A stretch of DNA of 60,333 bases, taken from an uncultured Pelagibacteraceae bacterium (GTDB lineage Bacteria; Pseudomonadota; Alphaproteobacteria; Pelagibacterales; Pelagibacteraceae). The stretch is taken from positions 1 through 60,333 of the forward strand of contig CACLSF010000005.1 of assembly GCA_902609535.1 (NCBI GenBank). Reading direction: 5' to 3'. The notes beneath the pieces were generated by a model. It was given only the letters and a program-made list of their open reading frames with translations, did no database searches and was not told the DNA's origin. The position numbers and the translations under genes are program-made. Of this stretch, positions 47,581-58,026 are shown piece after piece. Every line of letters starts with the position of its first letter. Position 1 is the first letter of the stretch.

Positions 47581-50244
47581 ATGGCTAAAACATTAAATGA
47601 AATTAGGTCAGCATTCTTAGATTATTTTGAAAAAAATGATCACAAAATAGTTGAGTCTAGCAATTTAGTCCCGAATAATGATCCAACATTGATGTTTGCC
47701 AATTCTGGAATGGTCCAATTTAAAAATGTGTTTACTGGACTGGAAAAGAGAGGATATCAAAGAGCTACAACATCTCAAAAATGTGTAAGAGCAGGTGGTA
47801 AGCATAACGATCTTGAAAATGTTGGCTATACTCCAAGACACCATACGTTTTTTGAAATGTTGGGAAACTTTTCTTTCGGCGATTATTTTAAAGAAAGAGC
47901 CATTGAACTGGCGTGGAATTTAATAACTAAAGAATTTGGTTTAGATAAAAATAGGCTTTATGTGACTGTCTACCATGACGATGACGAAGCCTTTAATTAC
48001 TGGAAAAAAATTGCTGGGTTAAGTGAAGATAAAATCATTAGAATAGCAACATCTGATAATTTTTGGTCAATGGGAGAAACAGGACCTTGCGGTCCATGTT
48101 CAGAAATATTTTATGACCATGGAGACCACTTAGAAGGTGGATTGCCAGGAACTAAAAATGAGGATGGGGATAGATTTATAGAAATTTGGAATTTAGTCTT
48201 TATGCAGTATGAACAAATTTCAAAAGATAAGCGAATTAATCTGCCAAAACCATCAGTTGATACTGGAATGGGTTTAGAGAGAATTGCTGCATTACTTCAA
48301 GGAACTCACGACAACTACGAAACAGATCATTTTAAAAAAATAATAAACTCTACTGCAGAAATTTTAAAAGTTCAGCCTAATGACGATAATTTAGCAAGTT
48401 TTAGAGTAATAGCAGATCACTTACGAGCAAGTTCATTTTTAATTGCAGAGGGAGTTTTGCCATCAAATGAAGGAAGAGGTTATGTCCTAAGAAGAATTAT
48501 GAGAAGAGGAATGAGACATTCACACCTACTTGGTTCTAAAGAACCAATTTTTTATAATATTTTTAAAACTTTAAAAGATGAGATGAAAGGTAATTACTCA
48601 GAAATAGAGAGAGCTGAATCTTTAATTAAAGAAACATTAAGGATGGAGGAGGAAAAATTTTTAATTCTTTTAGATAGAGGTATTAAAATATTAAATGAGG
48701 AAATAACTAAAATAGATAAGATATTACCTGGAGAAGTAGCTTTTAAACTCTATGATACTTACGGTTTTCCATTGGATCTTACGCAAGATATTTTAAAAAA
48801 TAAATCTTTGACAATTGATGATGATAAATTTCAAAGTTTAATGAAAGAAAGCAAAGAACTTGCTAAGAAAAATTGGAAAGGCTCAGGTGATACTGCGGTA
48901 GATGATATTTGGTTTTCGATAAAAGATAGATTAGGTCCTTCAGAATTCCTAGGATATGAGACTGATCAAGCAGAAGGTATTATTTTATCATTATTAAAAG
49001 ACAACAAAGAAGTAAATGAATTGAATAAAAATGATGAAGGAATTATTATTTTAAATCAAACTCCTTTTTATGGAGAGTCTGGGGGACAGGTAGGAGATAC
49101 AGGTGAAATAATATCTGGAGACTTTAAGTTCGAAATCACAGATGTCCAAAAAAAATTAGGTGATCTATTTGTACACTACGGCAAAGTTAAATCAGGAAGT
49201 ATAAAAATTAAAGACAATGTTGAGATGAAAATTGATATTGATAGACGTAATAATATAAGAGCCTATCACTCAGCAACACACCTTTTGCATGAATCTTTAA
49301 GAAGAGTATTAGGTACTCATGTTACACAAAAAGGATCATTAGTAGCACCAGATAGACTAAGATTTGATTTTAGCCATATGAAACCAGTTTCAGACCAGGA
49401 AATAGAAAAAATAGAAAATCACGTTAATTTAATGGTTCAAAAAAAATCAGAAGTTAAAACTAGGATTATGACTCCTAAAGAAGCAGTAAATAATGGAGCT
49501 CTTGCACTCTTCGGAGAAAAATATGGAGAAGAGGTTAGAGTATTATCTATGGGAGATGAGAAAGAAAAATATTTTTCCACTGAATTATGTGGAGGTACGC
49601 ACGTACGAAACACTGGTGATATTGGGAAATTCAAAATTATTAGTCAATCATCAATTGCAGCAGGCGTGAGAAGAGTAGAAGCTCTTAGAGAAAATCAATT
49701 AAATAGTTTTTTACAAAATAAAGAGAAATTATTTGACTTATCTGCACAAAAAGATGAAGAAATGATTAATGACTTATCAAAAAAGATAATGAAATTAGGA
49801 GGCAAACCAAATCTTGAAAATGAAGATAATAAAATTTTAATTAAAGAATTATCAAAACAATTAGAGCAATTGAAATTTAGTACAATTTTAGAAAATAATT
49901 CCAAAAATATAATTCAAGATCTTAAAATTAATAATACAAGTGTAAGATTTCAAAAAGTTGATGATCTTCCACCTAAGGAGCTAAGAAAACTGGTTGATGC
50001 CGGGAAAAAAGAACTAAAAACAGGAATTGTGGTAGTTTTTGCTAGTTTAGAAGACAAAGTAGGTCTTGCAGTTGGGATAACAGATGAGCTTATTGATAAG
50101 TATGATGCAGTCACATTTGCTAAAACAGGATCTGAAATTATTGGTGGAAAAGGTGGTGGTGGTAGAAAAGATTTTGCACAAGCAGGAGGCCAATTTAAAG
50201 ATAAAATTGATGAAGCTTTTGAAAAAATTAAGACTTTAATTTAG
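47581..50244 (+). CDS. alaS: Alanyl-tRNA synthetase
   Basis: AlaS charges tRNA-Ala and edits mischarged serine and glycine. The 887-residue enzyme has all domains: class II catalytic core with [20 protein letters not shown] and [13 protein letters not shown] (motif 2), [15 protein letters not shown] (motif 3), editing domain with zinc ligands [13 protein letters not shown] and [13 protein letters not shown], and a C-terminal DHHA1 domain ending [14 protein letters not shown]-like ([16 protein letters not shown]). Full length. Its end overlaps convergent icd by 9 nt. Confidence 0.98.
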   Translation: MAKTLNEIRSAFLDYFEKNDHKIVESSNLVPNNDPTLMFANSGMVQFKNVFTGLEKRGYQRATTSQKCVRAGGKHNDLENVGYTPRHHTFFEMLGNFSFGDYFKERAIELAWNLITKEFGLDKNRLYVTVYHDDDEAFNYWKKIAGLSEDKIIRIATSDNFWSMGETGPCGPCSEIFYDHGDHLEGGLPGTKNEDGDRFIEIWNLVFMQYEQISKDKRINLPKPSVDTGMGLERIAALLQGTHDNYETDHFKKIINSTAEILKVQPNDDNLASFRVIADHLRASSFLIAEGVLPSNEGRGYVLRRIMRRGMRHSHLLGSKEPIFYNIFKTLKDEMKGNYSEIERAESLIKETLRMEEEKFLILLDRGIKILNEEITKIDKILPGEVAFKLYDTYGFPLDLTQDILKNKSLTIDDDKFQSLMKESKELAKKNWKGSGDTAVDDIWFSIKDRLGPSEFLGYETDQAEGIILSLLKDNKEVNELNKNDEGIIILNQTPFYGESGGQVGDTGEIISGDFKFEITDVQKKLGDLFVHYGKVKSGSIKIKDNVEMKIDIDRRNNIRAYHSATHLLHESLRRVLGTHVTQKGSLVAPDRLRFDFSHMKPVSDQEIEKIENHVNLMVQKKSEVKTRIMTPKEAVNNGALALFGEKYGEEVRVLSMGDEKEKYFSTELCGGTHVRNTGDIGKFKIISQSSIAAGVRRVEALRENQLNSFLQNKEKLFDLSAQKDEEMINDLSKKIMKLGGKPNLENEDNKILIKELSKQLEQLKFSTILENNSKNIIQDLKINNTSVRFQKVDDLPPKELRKLVDAGKKELKTGIVVVFASLEDKVGLAVGITDELIDKYDAVTFAKTGSEIIGGKGGGGRKDFAQAGGQFKDKIDEAFEKIKTLI

Positions 50245-51450
50245 TTTTTGTCTCAACTTACCATCTAAAGTATCTAAAAATTGATTAGTTGTTAAATACT
50301 TTGTCGAAGGTCCTATCAAAATAGCTAAGTCCTTAGTCATTGAGCCTTCTTCAACACAATCGACACATACTTTTTCAAGTGTTTCTGCAAACTTTATTAA
50401 TTCCTCATTTCCATCTAATTTTCCTCTATGAGCTAACCCTCTTGTCCATGCAAAAATAGATGCAATTGGATTTGTTGATGTTTCTTTACCTTGTTGATGC
50501 ATTCTAAAGTGTCTAGTTACTGTTCCATGTGCCGCTTCAGCTTCCATTGTTTTACCATCTGGAGCGAGCAAAACACTTGTCATTAAACCTAAAGATCCAT
50601 ATCCTTGAGCAACAGTATCTGATTGTACATCTCCATCATAATTTTTGCACGCCCAAATATATTTACCATGCCATTTCATTGCACATGCCACCATATCATC
50701 TATTAATCTATGTTCATAAGTAATTTTATTTTGATCAAATCTATCTTTAAATTCATTTTCAAAAACTTCTTCAAAAATATCTTTAAATCTTCCATCGTAT
50801 CTTTTTAAAATTGTATTTTTGGTAGAAAGATAAACTGGCCATTTTTTAATTAATCCATAGTTGAAGCAAGATCTAGCAAAGTCTTCTATTGATTTATCTA
50901 AATTATACATAGATAAAGCTATTCCTGGTCCTGGAAAATTAAAGACTTCATACTTTCTCTCATCAGAACCATCTTCAGCAGTCCATTTGATTTCTAACTT
51001 ACCTTTACCGGGTACTGTAAAGTCTGTTGCTCTGTATTGATCACCAAATGCATGTCTACCTATGATCAATGGATCTGTCCATGAAGGCACAAGTTTTGGA
51101 ATATTTTTACAAATTATGGGTTCTCTAAAAACAGTTCCTCCAATTATATTTCTTATTGTACCATTTGGAGATCTCCACATTTTTTTAAGATTAAATTCTC
51201 TTACTCTGGCTTCATCGGGTGTGATGGTTGCACATTTAATACCGACACCATTTCTTTTAATTGCATTAGCACATTCAATTGTTATTTTGTCCTCAGTTTT
51301 ATCCCTACTTTCCATCCCTAAATCGTAGTACTCAATTTTGAGATCAAGGTAAGTTAAAACGAGCTTATTTTTTATGAAGTCCCATATAACTCTGGTCATT
51401 TCATCGCCATCTAACTCTACAATGGGGTTTTTAACCTTTATTTTACTCAT
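50236..51450 (-). CDS. icd: NADP-dependent isocitrate dehydrogenase
   Basis: This TCA enzyme oxidises isocitrate to 2-oxoglutarate, giving NADPH. The 404-residue protein is of the homodimeric, eukaryote-like type II class common in alphaproteobacteria: [20 protein letters not shown] at the start, [39 protein letters not shown] with the phospho-isocitrate serine region, [15 protein letters not shown], and [19 protein letters not shown]. The length is normal. It is divergent from psd. Confidence 0.97.
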   Translation of the reverse strand: MSKIKVKNPIVELDGDEMTRVIWDFIKNKLVLTYLDLKIEYYDLGMESRDKTEDKITIECANAIKRNGVGIKCATITPDEARVREFNLKKMWRSPNGTIRNIIGGTVFREPIICKNIPKLVPSWTDPLIIGRHAFGDQYRATDFTVPGKGKLEIKWTAEDGSDERKYEVFNFPGPGIALSMYNLDKSIEDFARSCFNYGLIKKWPVYLSTKNTILKRYDGRFKDIFEEVFENEFKDRFDQNKITYEHRLIDDMVACAMKWHGKYIWACKNYDGDVQSDTVAQGYGSLGLMTSVLLAPDGKTMEAEAAHGTVTRHFRMHQQGKETSTNPIASIFAWTRGLAHRGKLDGNEELIKFAETLEKVCVDCVEEGSMTKDLAILIGPSTKYLTTNQFLDTLDGKLRQKLN

Positions 51451-51528
51451 TTTTTCGATATATCTTAATAGTTGAATTTATTCTTTTTGTATACATATTA
51501 ATCCAAAATTATCAATTATAGGATTGTC

Positions 51529-52173
51529 ATGAGCAAAATATTTCCAAAAATACACAACGAAGGATACAAATTTATTATTATTTTTGCAATTGTAACTATA
51601 ATTCTCTATTTCCTAAACGGATTTCTTGGTTTTATAGGATTGATATTAACTATCTGGTGTTATTATTTTTTTAGAGACCCTGAAAGAACCTCAATAGGTG
51701 ATGATAACTATCTTACAAGTCCAGCTGATGGAGTTGTATTGCAAGTAATGGATACTAATGGTCCAAAAGAATTAGGTTTAGAAAATAAACAAATGAAAAA
51801 AATTAGTATTTTTATGGATGTCTTTGATTGCCATGTAAATAGGTCTCCATGTTCTGGAGCAATATCTGAGATACTTTATAAACCAGGAAAGTTTTTTAAT
51901 GCATCTTTAGATAAGGCTAGTGAAGATAATGAAAGAAATTATTATAAAATAAAAAATTCTGGTGGAGAAGATATAATTGTTGTTCAAATAGCAGGGCTTG
52001 TAGCAAGACGGATTGTAACAGAGGTTTCTAAAGATGAACTTGTAGAACAAGGTTCAAGAATAGGAATGATTAGATTTGGAAGTAGAGCTGATATGTATTT
52101 TGAAAATTATACTCCTTTGGTAAAAGTTGATCAAAAAACTATAGCTGGTGAAACTTTAATAGCAAAAAAATGA
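51529..52173 (+). CDS. psd: Phosphatidylserine decarboxylase proenzyme, short type
   Basis: Psd converts phosphatidylserine to phosphatidylethanolamine after self-cleavage that makes a pyruvoyl group. The 214-residue protein has two N-terminal membrane segments (about 13-45), FFRDPER, SPADGVVLQV, SIFMDVFDCHVNRSP, and the cleavage site around RFGSRADMYF, where the serine becomes the pyruvoyl group. This small PSD-A type is common in alphaproteobacteria. pssA follows after 4 nt, giving a two-step pathway in one unit. Confidence 0.95.
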   Translation: MSKIFPKIHNEGYKFIIIFAIVTIILYFLNGFLGFIGLILTIWCYYFFRDPERTSIGDDNYLTSPADGVVLQVMDTNGPKELGLENKQMKKISIFMDVFDCHVNRSPCSGAISEILYKPGKFFNASLDKASEDNERNYYKIKNSGGEDIIVVQIAGLVARRIVTEVSKDELVEQGSRIGMIRFGSRADMYFENYTPLVKVDQKTIAGETLIAKK

Positions 52174-52177
52174 TTTA

Positions 52178-52975
52178 ATGAATCCTCAAAATAAAAATAT
52201 TAAGTTAGTTTCTAATAAAAAAACAAGAGTTATTTTACCAAATATTTTAACACTCGTTGGAGTATGTATTGGATTGACTTCAATAAAGTTTGCATTTGAT
52301 GGAAAATTTGAATTGTCAATTATAGCGGTTATAGTAGCTGCAATTATTGATGGATTAGATGGGAGAATTGCAAGGTTAATTAAAGGAACTTCTAAAGTTG
52401 GAAAAGAACTAGACTCTCTTACAGATGTAATAAGTTTTGGTGTTGCTCCAGCTTTTATAATGTATTTTTGGGCGTTGTCTGAAACTGGAAGAGTAGGTTG
52501 GTTAATTGCATTAATTTATGTTGTTTGTGTTGCGCTTAGACTTGCAAGGTTTAATGTTTCATCAAATGAAGAAAGTTCTTGGAAAGATAATTTTTTTGAA
52601 GGTATTCCTTCTCCAGCAGGTGGAGTTCTTGTTTTAATGCCTTTGATATTAAGTATTAGTGAATTTCAGTTTTCAAACTTAAATTACCAAATTATTGTAC
52701 CAATTATGTTTATATTTGTTTCAATACTATTAATAAGCAAAATACCAACTTATTCTTTTAAAAGGATAGCTGTCCCGAGAAGCACATCAATATTTTTGTT
52801 ATTTGGAATAATCTTATATTTTGGCTTAATTCTTGTTTATACATTTAACGCTATTATTATTTCAGGTGTAATTTATTTGTTAATGGTACCAATAAGTTCA
52901 ATGCATTATCTTATGACCAAAAAAAATGCAAAAGCCATCGCAGATGATGCTGATCATCATGAAGATGTGTTATAA
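52178..52975 (+). CDS. pssA: CDP-diacylglycerol--serine O-phosphatidyltransferase
   Basis: PssA makes phosphatidylserine from CDP-diacylglycerol and serine in the inner membrane. The 265-residue polytopic protein has the CDP-alcohol phosphotransferase signature DGLDGRIARLIKGTSKVGKE then LDSLTDVISFG, fitting D-G-x2-A-R-x8-G-x3-D-x3-D. About six to eight hydrophobic segments are visible. The tail ends with ADDADHHEDVL. It lies after psd and directly abuts the next gene with no gap. Confidence 0.95.
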   Translation: MNPQNKNIKLVSNKKTRVILPNILTLVGVCIGLTSIKFAFDGKFELSIIAVIVAAIIDGLDGRIARLIKGTSKVGKELDSLTDVISFGVAPAFIMYFWALSETGRVGWLIALIYVVCVALRLARFNVSSNEESSWKDNFFEGIPSPAGGVLVLMPLILSISEFQFSNLNYQIIVPIMFIFVSILLISKIPTYSFKRIAVPRSTSIFLLFGIILYFGLILVYTFNAIIISGVIYLLMVPISSMHYLMTKKNAKAIADDADHHEDVL

Positions 52976-53875
52976 ATGAGGGAAAATACAATAATCTCAT
53001 TAGCAGATTCAAATTATTTCAATCTTCTTAACGAATTAATTGATTCAATTAATAGATTTGAACAAAGCAAAACAGTAGATATTTGCATCATGGATGCAGG
53101 ATTAACTGATGAACAAATTAAAATATTAGAAAAAAAAGTATTTCAAATCAAAAAGGCTGAGTGGGATATAGAAGTTCCAAATTTTAAGATAAAAGGAAGA
53201 GAGTGGTTGAAAAGTCAGGTATCTAGAGCATTCTTACCAAATTATTTTCCAGGATATAAAAAATATTTATGGATAGATGCTGATGCATGGGTAAACTCTT
53301 GGTATGCAATTGATCTTTATTTTAAAGGATGTGAGAATAATAAATTATCAATAGCAACATCAGCAGATAGATCCTATGGAAGAGTTTTAAGAGCAGAATG
53401 GGTATTTGGAAGTTTTGCAAGAATAAAATCACAAAATTACAAACATGCTAAATCATCTGGATTTTCAGAAAAGGTTTCAAGAGAAGTGGCACTTAAACCC
53501 CATTTGAATATTGGATTGTTTTGTTTGGAAGAAAGTGCTCCTCATTGGGAAATATGGCAAAAAAATTTAAAAAAAGCATTGTCCTCTGGAAAAATTTGGG
53601 GTTCAGAGCAAATAGCAATGAATATTACAATATATTCAGATAATTTAGACGTAGAAATTTTACCTGCTTATTGTAACTGGACTCTAATTGAAGCAATCAA
53701 ATTTGACAAAAAACAAAATACTTTTGTAGAACCTTATTTACCAAATCATGTAATAGGAATTATTCATTTAGCAGGAAAAAATAATGATAATATAAGAAAT
53801 AATAAAAATTATATATCCAAAATTAAAACATTGGATGGAGATATAATTGAAAAATCTTTAAGATTTGAGAATTAG
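52976..53875 (+). CDS. Glycosyltransferase-like protein with DxD motif, unassigned
   Basis: The 299-residue soluble protein resembles a GT-A nucleotide-sugar transferase, perhaps near GT8. It begins NTIISLADSNYFNLLNELI, followed by VDICIMDAGLTDEQ, then KSQVSRAFLPNYFPGYKKYL and a WIDADAWV motif whose D-x-D could bind metal, and later HLNIGLFCLEESAPHWEIW. I cannot name a substrate. It starts right after the pssA stop and ends against rlmE, so it is part of this operon; a role in envelope glycolipid decoration is a guess. Confidence 0.6.
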   Translation: MRENTIISLADSNYFNLLNELIDSINRFEQSKTVDICIMDAGLTDEQIKILEKKVFQIKKAEWDIEVPNFKIKGREWLKSQVSRAFLPNYFPGYKKYLWIDADAWVNSWYAIDLYFKGCENNKLSIATSADRSYGRVLRAEWVFGSFARIKSQNYKHAKSSGFSEKVSREVALKPHLNIGLFCLEESAPHWEIWQKNLKKALSSGKIWGSEQIAMNITIYSDNLDVEILPAYCNWTLIEAIKFDKKQNTFVEPYLPNHVIGIIHLAGKNNDNIRNNKNYISKIKTLDGDIIEKSLRFEN

Positions 53876-54487
53876 TTGAAAAAGAATAAATTTTCTAAAG
53901 ATTGGATCATTAAGCAAAAAAGAGATATTTACGTAAAAAAATCAAAATTAGAGGGTTATAGGTCAAGAGCAGTATATAAATTGCAAGAGATAAACGACAA
54001 ATTTAAAATAATCAAAAATAATATTTTAGTTATAGATCTTGGTGCAGCCCCCGGAAGCTGGTCTCAGTATATATCGAGAAATTTCGGTAATTCTAAAATA
54101 ATTTCAATTGATTTAAAAGATATTGAGCCAATTAAGAATTTAGTACATTTCAGAGGGGATTTTACTGAAGAGCAGCAAAAAAAAAATATCAAAAGTTATT
54201 TTGGTAAGAAAGTAGATCTTATAGTCTCTGATATGGCAGTTAATACTACAGGCAATAAAAGTGTAGATTCCCTAGTTACAGGAGAATTATGTATAGAAGC
54301 AATGAATTTTGCTATTGAATTACTTAATAAAAAAGGAAACTTTATTTCTAAACTTTTTATGGGATCATCTTTTAACGAGATTGTCGCATTAGGAAAAAAA
54401 TCTTTTAAAGATGTAGATATCTTCAAGCCACCTTCAAGCAGAAAAGACTCTAAAGAAAATTTTATTATTTGTAGAAATTTGAGATAG
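53876..54487 (+). CDS. rlmE: RlmE (FtsJ), 23S rRNA 2'-O-methyltransferase
   Basis: RlmE methylates U2552 of 23S rRNA late in ribosome assembly. The 203-residue product has the family start RSRAVYKLQEINDKF, the SAM-binding VIDLGAAPGSWSQYIS, the catalytic aspartate region DLIVSDMAVNTTGN, and FISKLFMGSSF with the catalytic lysine. The start is TTG at 53876, directly after the previous stop TAG; no ATG lies nearby upstream of the conserved core. Confidence 0.95.
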   Translation: MKKNKFSKDWIIKQKRDIYVKKSKLEGYRSRAVYKLQEINDKFKIIKNNILVIDLGAAPGSWSQYISRNFGNSKIISIDLKDIEPIKNLVHFRGDFTEEQQKKNIKSYFGKKVDLIVSDMAVNTTGNKSVDSLVTGELCIEAMNFAIELLNKKGNFISKLFMGSSFNEIVALGKKSFKDVDIFKPPSSRKDSKENFIICRNLR

Positions 54488-54526
54488 TTATCCTTTTATT
54501 TTTTCAAGAATCATTTATATAAGGAC

Positions 54527-55591
54527 ATGGAAACTATTAAAGAGGCTTTAACATTTGATGATGTTACATTAGCACCAAACTACTCATCAATTCTACCTAG
54601 TGAAGTAAATACCTCCATAAATTTAACAGATAGTCTAAAGTTAAAAATTCCACTTTTGTCATCTGCAATGGATACTGTTACAGAGTCATCAATGGGGATT
54701 GCTATGGGGAGAGCTGGGGGATTAGGAATAATTCATAGAAACTTAAATATTGAAGAACAAATAAAAGAAATTAAAACAGTAAAATCAAAAAAAATATTAG
54801 TAGGTGCAGCAGTTGGTGCAAATGAAAAAGAATTAAAGAGAGCTGAAAAATTATTAAAAGAAAACTTAGACATAATAGTAATTGATACAGCACACGGACA
54901 TACCAAAAAAGTAGGAGATATAATCAAAAAAATAAAAAAAATACGTCCAAAGAAAACAGCAATTTGTGCTGGAAATATAGCTACGGCAGAGGCTGCAAAA
55001 TTTTTGGTTGGATTAGGTGTTGACATTATAAAAGTAGGAATAGGCCCAGGATCTATTTGTACAACAAGACTTGTAGCAGGGATAGGAGTTCCACAATTAA
55101 GTGCAATTTTAAATGTTAAAAAAGGTATTGGGAAAAGTAAAACAAGTTTAATTGCTGACGGTGGAATTAAATTTTCCGGTGATATTGCTAAAGCATTAGC
55201 TGCTGGAGCAGATGCAGTTATGATAGGTTCATTATTTGCAGGTACAGATGAAGCACCTGGAAAAAAAATTAAGAAAAATGGTAAATTATATAAATATTTT
55301 AGAGGTATGGGATCTATAGGAGCAATGAATAAAGGTTCAGCAGACAGATATTTTCAAACGAAACAAAAAGATACATCAAAATATGTAGCGGAAGGTGTAG
55401 AGGGATACATTAAATACAAAGGTAAAGTCGATAAAATAATATACAACTTAGTTGGAGGTTTGAAATCTTCAATGGGTTACATGGGAGCTAAGAAAGTAAT
55501 TGATCTGAGAAAAAAACCAAAATTTCTTAAAATTACTAAAGCAGGTTTTTATGAAAGTATGGTACATAATATAGATGTTGTTAAAAAATAA
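54527..55591 (+). CDS. guaB: IMP dehydrogenase lacking the CBS domains
   Basis: GuaB oxidises IMP to XMP, the first committed step to GMP. The 354-residue protein is well short of the usual approximately 490. The barrel is intact: ALTFDDVTLAPNYSSILPSEV, PLLSSAMDTVTES, GGLGIIHRN, VGAAVGAN, VIDTAHGH, KVGIGPGSICTTR with catalytic Cys178, FRGMGSIGAMNKGSADRY (flap), and VEGYIKYKG. The paired CBS domains normally inserted between GIIHRN... and VGAAVG are gone; only about 15 residues link them (75-90). guaA is two genes downstream. A ribosome binding site, AAGGA, precedes the ATG. Confidence 0.95.
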   Translation: METIKEALTFDDVTLAPNYSSILPSEVNTSINLTDSLKLKIPLLSSAMDTVTESSMGIAMGRAGGLGIIHRNLNIEEQIKEIKTVKSKKILVGAAVGANEKELKRAEKLLKENLDIIVIDTAHGHTKKVGDIIKKIKKIRPKKTAICAGNIATAEAAKFLVGLGVDIIKVGIGPGSICTTRLVAGIGVPQLSAILNVKKGIGKSKTSLIADGGIKFSGDIAKALAAGADAVMIGSLFAGTDEAPGKKIKKNGKLYKYFRGMGSIGAMNKGSADRYFQTKQKDTSKYVAEGVEGYIKYKGKVDKIIYNLVGGLKSSMGYMGAKKVIDLRKKPKFLKITKAGFYESMVHNIDVVKK

Positions 55592-55593
55592 CT

Positions 55594-56022
55594 ATGAAAT
55601 ACTTCATTTTAATTTTTACATTTATTTCATTTAGCCTTTTTGCCAAGGCGAATGAAAATAATTTTTTTAAGGAAGCCAAGGATTTATTTGACAAGGAAAA
55701 ATATGAAGATTCAAAGTTTTTATTTCATAAAAATATAGTCTATAACCCAAAAGACTCAGCATCCTACCTCTATTTAGCTAAAATTTTTAAAATTGAAGAA
55801 GATAAAAGACAAGAAGAAAAGAATATAAAAACTACTTTACTTTTAGACCCTAAGAATGAAGAGGCAATGTTCCTTTTAATTGATATGGAATTAGAAAGAT
55901 CAAATTTTTCAAAAGCAGACGAATTGAGTAAAGATTTTAAGAAAATTTGTGTAGATATGTGTGAAAAAATTAGTTCAATTGAAAGTCGTTTAAAAGATTT
56001 TGAAAGAAAAGATGCGTCTTGA
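55594..56022 (+). CDS. Small exported TPR-like protein
   Basis: The 142-residue product has an N-terminal signal peptide ([20 protein letters not shown]) and about three degenerate tetratricopeptide-type helix pairs ([52 protein letters not shown]). No enzymatic motif. It sits between guaB and guaA and overlaps guaA by 11 nt, so it is cotranscribed with purine genes, but a functional link is not evident. Confidence 0.65.
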   Translation: MKYFILIFTFISFSLFAKANENNFFKEAKDLFDKEKYEDSKFLFHKNIVYNPKDSASYLYLAKIFKIEEDKRQEEKNIKTTLLLDPKNEEAMFLLIDMELERSNFSKADELSKDFKKICVDMCEKISSIESRLKDFERKDAS

Positions 56023-57574
56023 GGACACTCTCAATAAAATACTAATTGTAGACTTCGGTTCCCAATTTACACAATTAATTGCAAGAAAAATCAGAGAACT
56101 GGGTATTTATTGTGAGATAGTAAGTCACAAAAAAATAGAAAAACTCACAAAGTTTGAAAAAAATATTAAAGGAATAGTTTTATCTGGCGGTCCTTTAAAT
56201 GTCTATGAGAGTAAAAAAGTAAAATTTAATAATAAAATTCTTAAACTAGGAGTACCCTTACTAGGCATATGTTTTGGTCATCAAATTATTTCAAAAGCAA
56301 TGGGAGGAAGTGTAAGAAGCTCTAAACATAGAGAATTTGGGCTTGCTGAAGTAAAAGAAACTAGAAAAAGTAAGTTAACTAAAGATTTTTTTTCTAAGGG
56401 AAAAAATAATGTATGGATGAGCCATGCAGATCAAGTAACAAAATTACCAAAAAATTTTAAAATAATTGCACAAAGTATAAATTCTAAGATGTGTATTATT
56501 GAAAATGTAGAAAAAAAAATGTTTGGTATTCAATTTCACCCAGAAGTAAGCCATACTATCAAAGGAAAGTTAATACTTAAAAATTTTATATTTTCTATAT
56601 GTAAATTAACTAAAAATTGGTCTTCAAGAGATCAGAAAAAAAAATTAATAAATGAAGTAAGAAATAGCGTAGGAAATTCAAAGGTTATTTGTGCACTATC
56701 TGGAGGTGTTGATAGCAGTGTAGTTGCTAAATTACTGTCAAATGCAATAGGGAAAAAATTAACATGTATATTTGTTAATACTGGTTTACTTAGGAAAGAT
56801 GAAGAAAAGCAAGTTGTCAACACATTTAAGAAGAGATTTAAAATTAATCTAATCTATGTAAATGCAGAAAATTTATTTTTATCTAAATTAAAAAATATTT
56901 CTGATCCAGAAAAAAAAAGAAAAATAATAGGAAATCTTTTTATTAAAATTTTTGAAAAATATTCAAATAAAATTAAAAATGTAAAATTCTTAGCCCAAGG
57001 AACTTTGTACCCTGATCTAATTGAAAGTAAGTCTGTAACCGGAAGCCAAACCTCAAAAATAAAATCTCATCATAATGTGGGTGGTTTGCCAAAAAAAATG
57101 AAACTTAAATTAGTCGAACCACTTAAATATCTTTTTAAAGATGAAGTTAGAAAACTAGGATTAGAACTTGGATTAAGTAATGAAATAATATCTAGACACC
57201 CATTTCCTGGACCAGGTCTTGCAATTAGAATGCCTGGCATAATCACTAAAGAAAAAATAAAAATTTTAAAAGAGGCAGATAATTACTTTATCAAATCTTT
57301 AAAAGACAATAATTTATATCATAAGATTTGGCAGGCTTACGCAGCCTTACTTCCTGTTAAGACCGTCGGTGTAATGGGCGACAATAGAACTTATGAGTAT
57401 CTTTGTCTGTTAAGAGCAATAACCTCAGAAGATGGTATGACAGCGGATTTCTTTCAATTTAAAAAATCCTTCATGCAGTCAATATCTAATCAAATTGTAA
57501 ATAATATTAGAGGTATTAATAGAGTTGTTTATGATATTACTTCAAAGCCACCAAGCACTATTGAATTGGAGTAA
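56012..57574 (+). CDS. guaA: GMP synthase, glutamine-hydrolysing
   Basis: GuaA aminates XMP to GMP. The approximately 520-residue protein has the class I amidotransferase domain ([20 protein letters not shown], nucleophile in LLGICFGHQ, His/Glu in [10 protein letters not shown]), then the ATP pyrophosphatase loop [12 protein letters not shown], and the C-terminal dimerisation domain ending with [17 protein letters not shown]. Both ATG 56012 and a TTG 12 nt upstream are in frame; the ATG is preferred. It overlaps the TPR gene by 11 nt. Confidence 0.97.
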   Translation: MRLEDTLNKILIVDFGSQFTQLIARKIRELGIYCEIVSHKKIEKLTKFEKNIKGIVLSGGPLNVYESKKVKFNNKILKLGVPLLGICFGHQIISKAMGGSVRSSKHREFGLAEVKETRKSKLTKDFFSKGKNNVWMSHADQVTKLPKNFKIIAQSINSKMCIIENVEKKMFGIQFHPEVSHTIKGKLILKNFIFSICKLTKNWSSRDQKKKLINEVRNSVGNSKVICALSGGVDSSVVAKLLSNAIGKKLTCIFVNTGLLRKDEEKQVVNTFKKRFKINLIYVNAENLFLSKLKNISDPEKKRKIIGNLFIKIFEKYSNKIKNVKFLAQGTLYPDLIESKSVTGSQTSKIKSHHNVGGLPKKMKLKLVEPLKYLFKDEVRKLGLELGLSNEIISRHPFPGPGLAIRMPGIITKEKIKILKEADNYFIKSLKDNNLYHKIWQAYAALLPVKTVGVMGDNRTYEYLCLLRAITSEDGMTADFFQFKKSFMQSISNQIVNNIRGINRVVYDITSKPPSTIELE

Positions 57575-57596
57575 TAAGACTATATAAGTAAATCAA

Positions 57597-58016
57597 ATGA
57601 AATATTTACATACAATGATCAGAGTCTCAAATATTGAAGATTCACTTAAATTTTTTTGTGATGGCTTAGGATTAAAAGAAACAAAAAGAATGGAAAATGA
57701 AAAAGGAAGATACACACTAGTTTTTCTTGCAGCTCCAAATGACGAAAATGCGGAAATTGAATTAACTTATAACTGGGATGGAGACAATTTAGGTAAAGGA
57801 TCTAGAAATTTTGGACATTTAGCTTACAGAGTTGATAATATTTACGAGACTTGTCAGAGATTAAAAGATATGGGTTACACAATAAACAGACCTCCTAGAG
57901 ATGGTCACATGGCTTTTGTTAGATCTCCAGATAAAATATCAGTTGAAATTCTTCAAGATGGAAACTTAGAACCCATAGAACCTTGGAAATCTATGGAAAA
58001 TACGGGTACTTGGTAA
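57597..58016 (+). CDS. gloA: Lactoylglutathione lyase (glyoxalase I)
   Basis: GloA isomerises the methylglyoxal-glutathione adduct to lactoylglutathione. The 139-residue protein has two VOC half-repeats: MKYLHTMIRVSNIEDSLKFF with the first metal His, LGLKETKRMENEKGRYTLVF, IELTYNWD with a metal Glu, FGHLAYRVDNIYET with a metal His, and DKISVEILQ with the last metal Glu. The length is typical for a nickel-type dimeric GloA. Confidence 0.95.
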   Translation: MKYLHTMIRVSNIEDSLKFFCDGLGLKETKRMENEKGRYTLVFLAAPNDENAEIELTYNWDGDNLGKGSRNFGHLAYRVDNIYETCQRLKDMGYTINRPPRDGHMAFVRSPDKISVEILQDGNLEPIEPWKSMENTGTW

Positions 58017-58026
58017 GCAGGTATTT

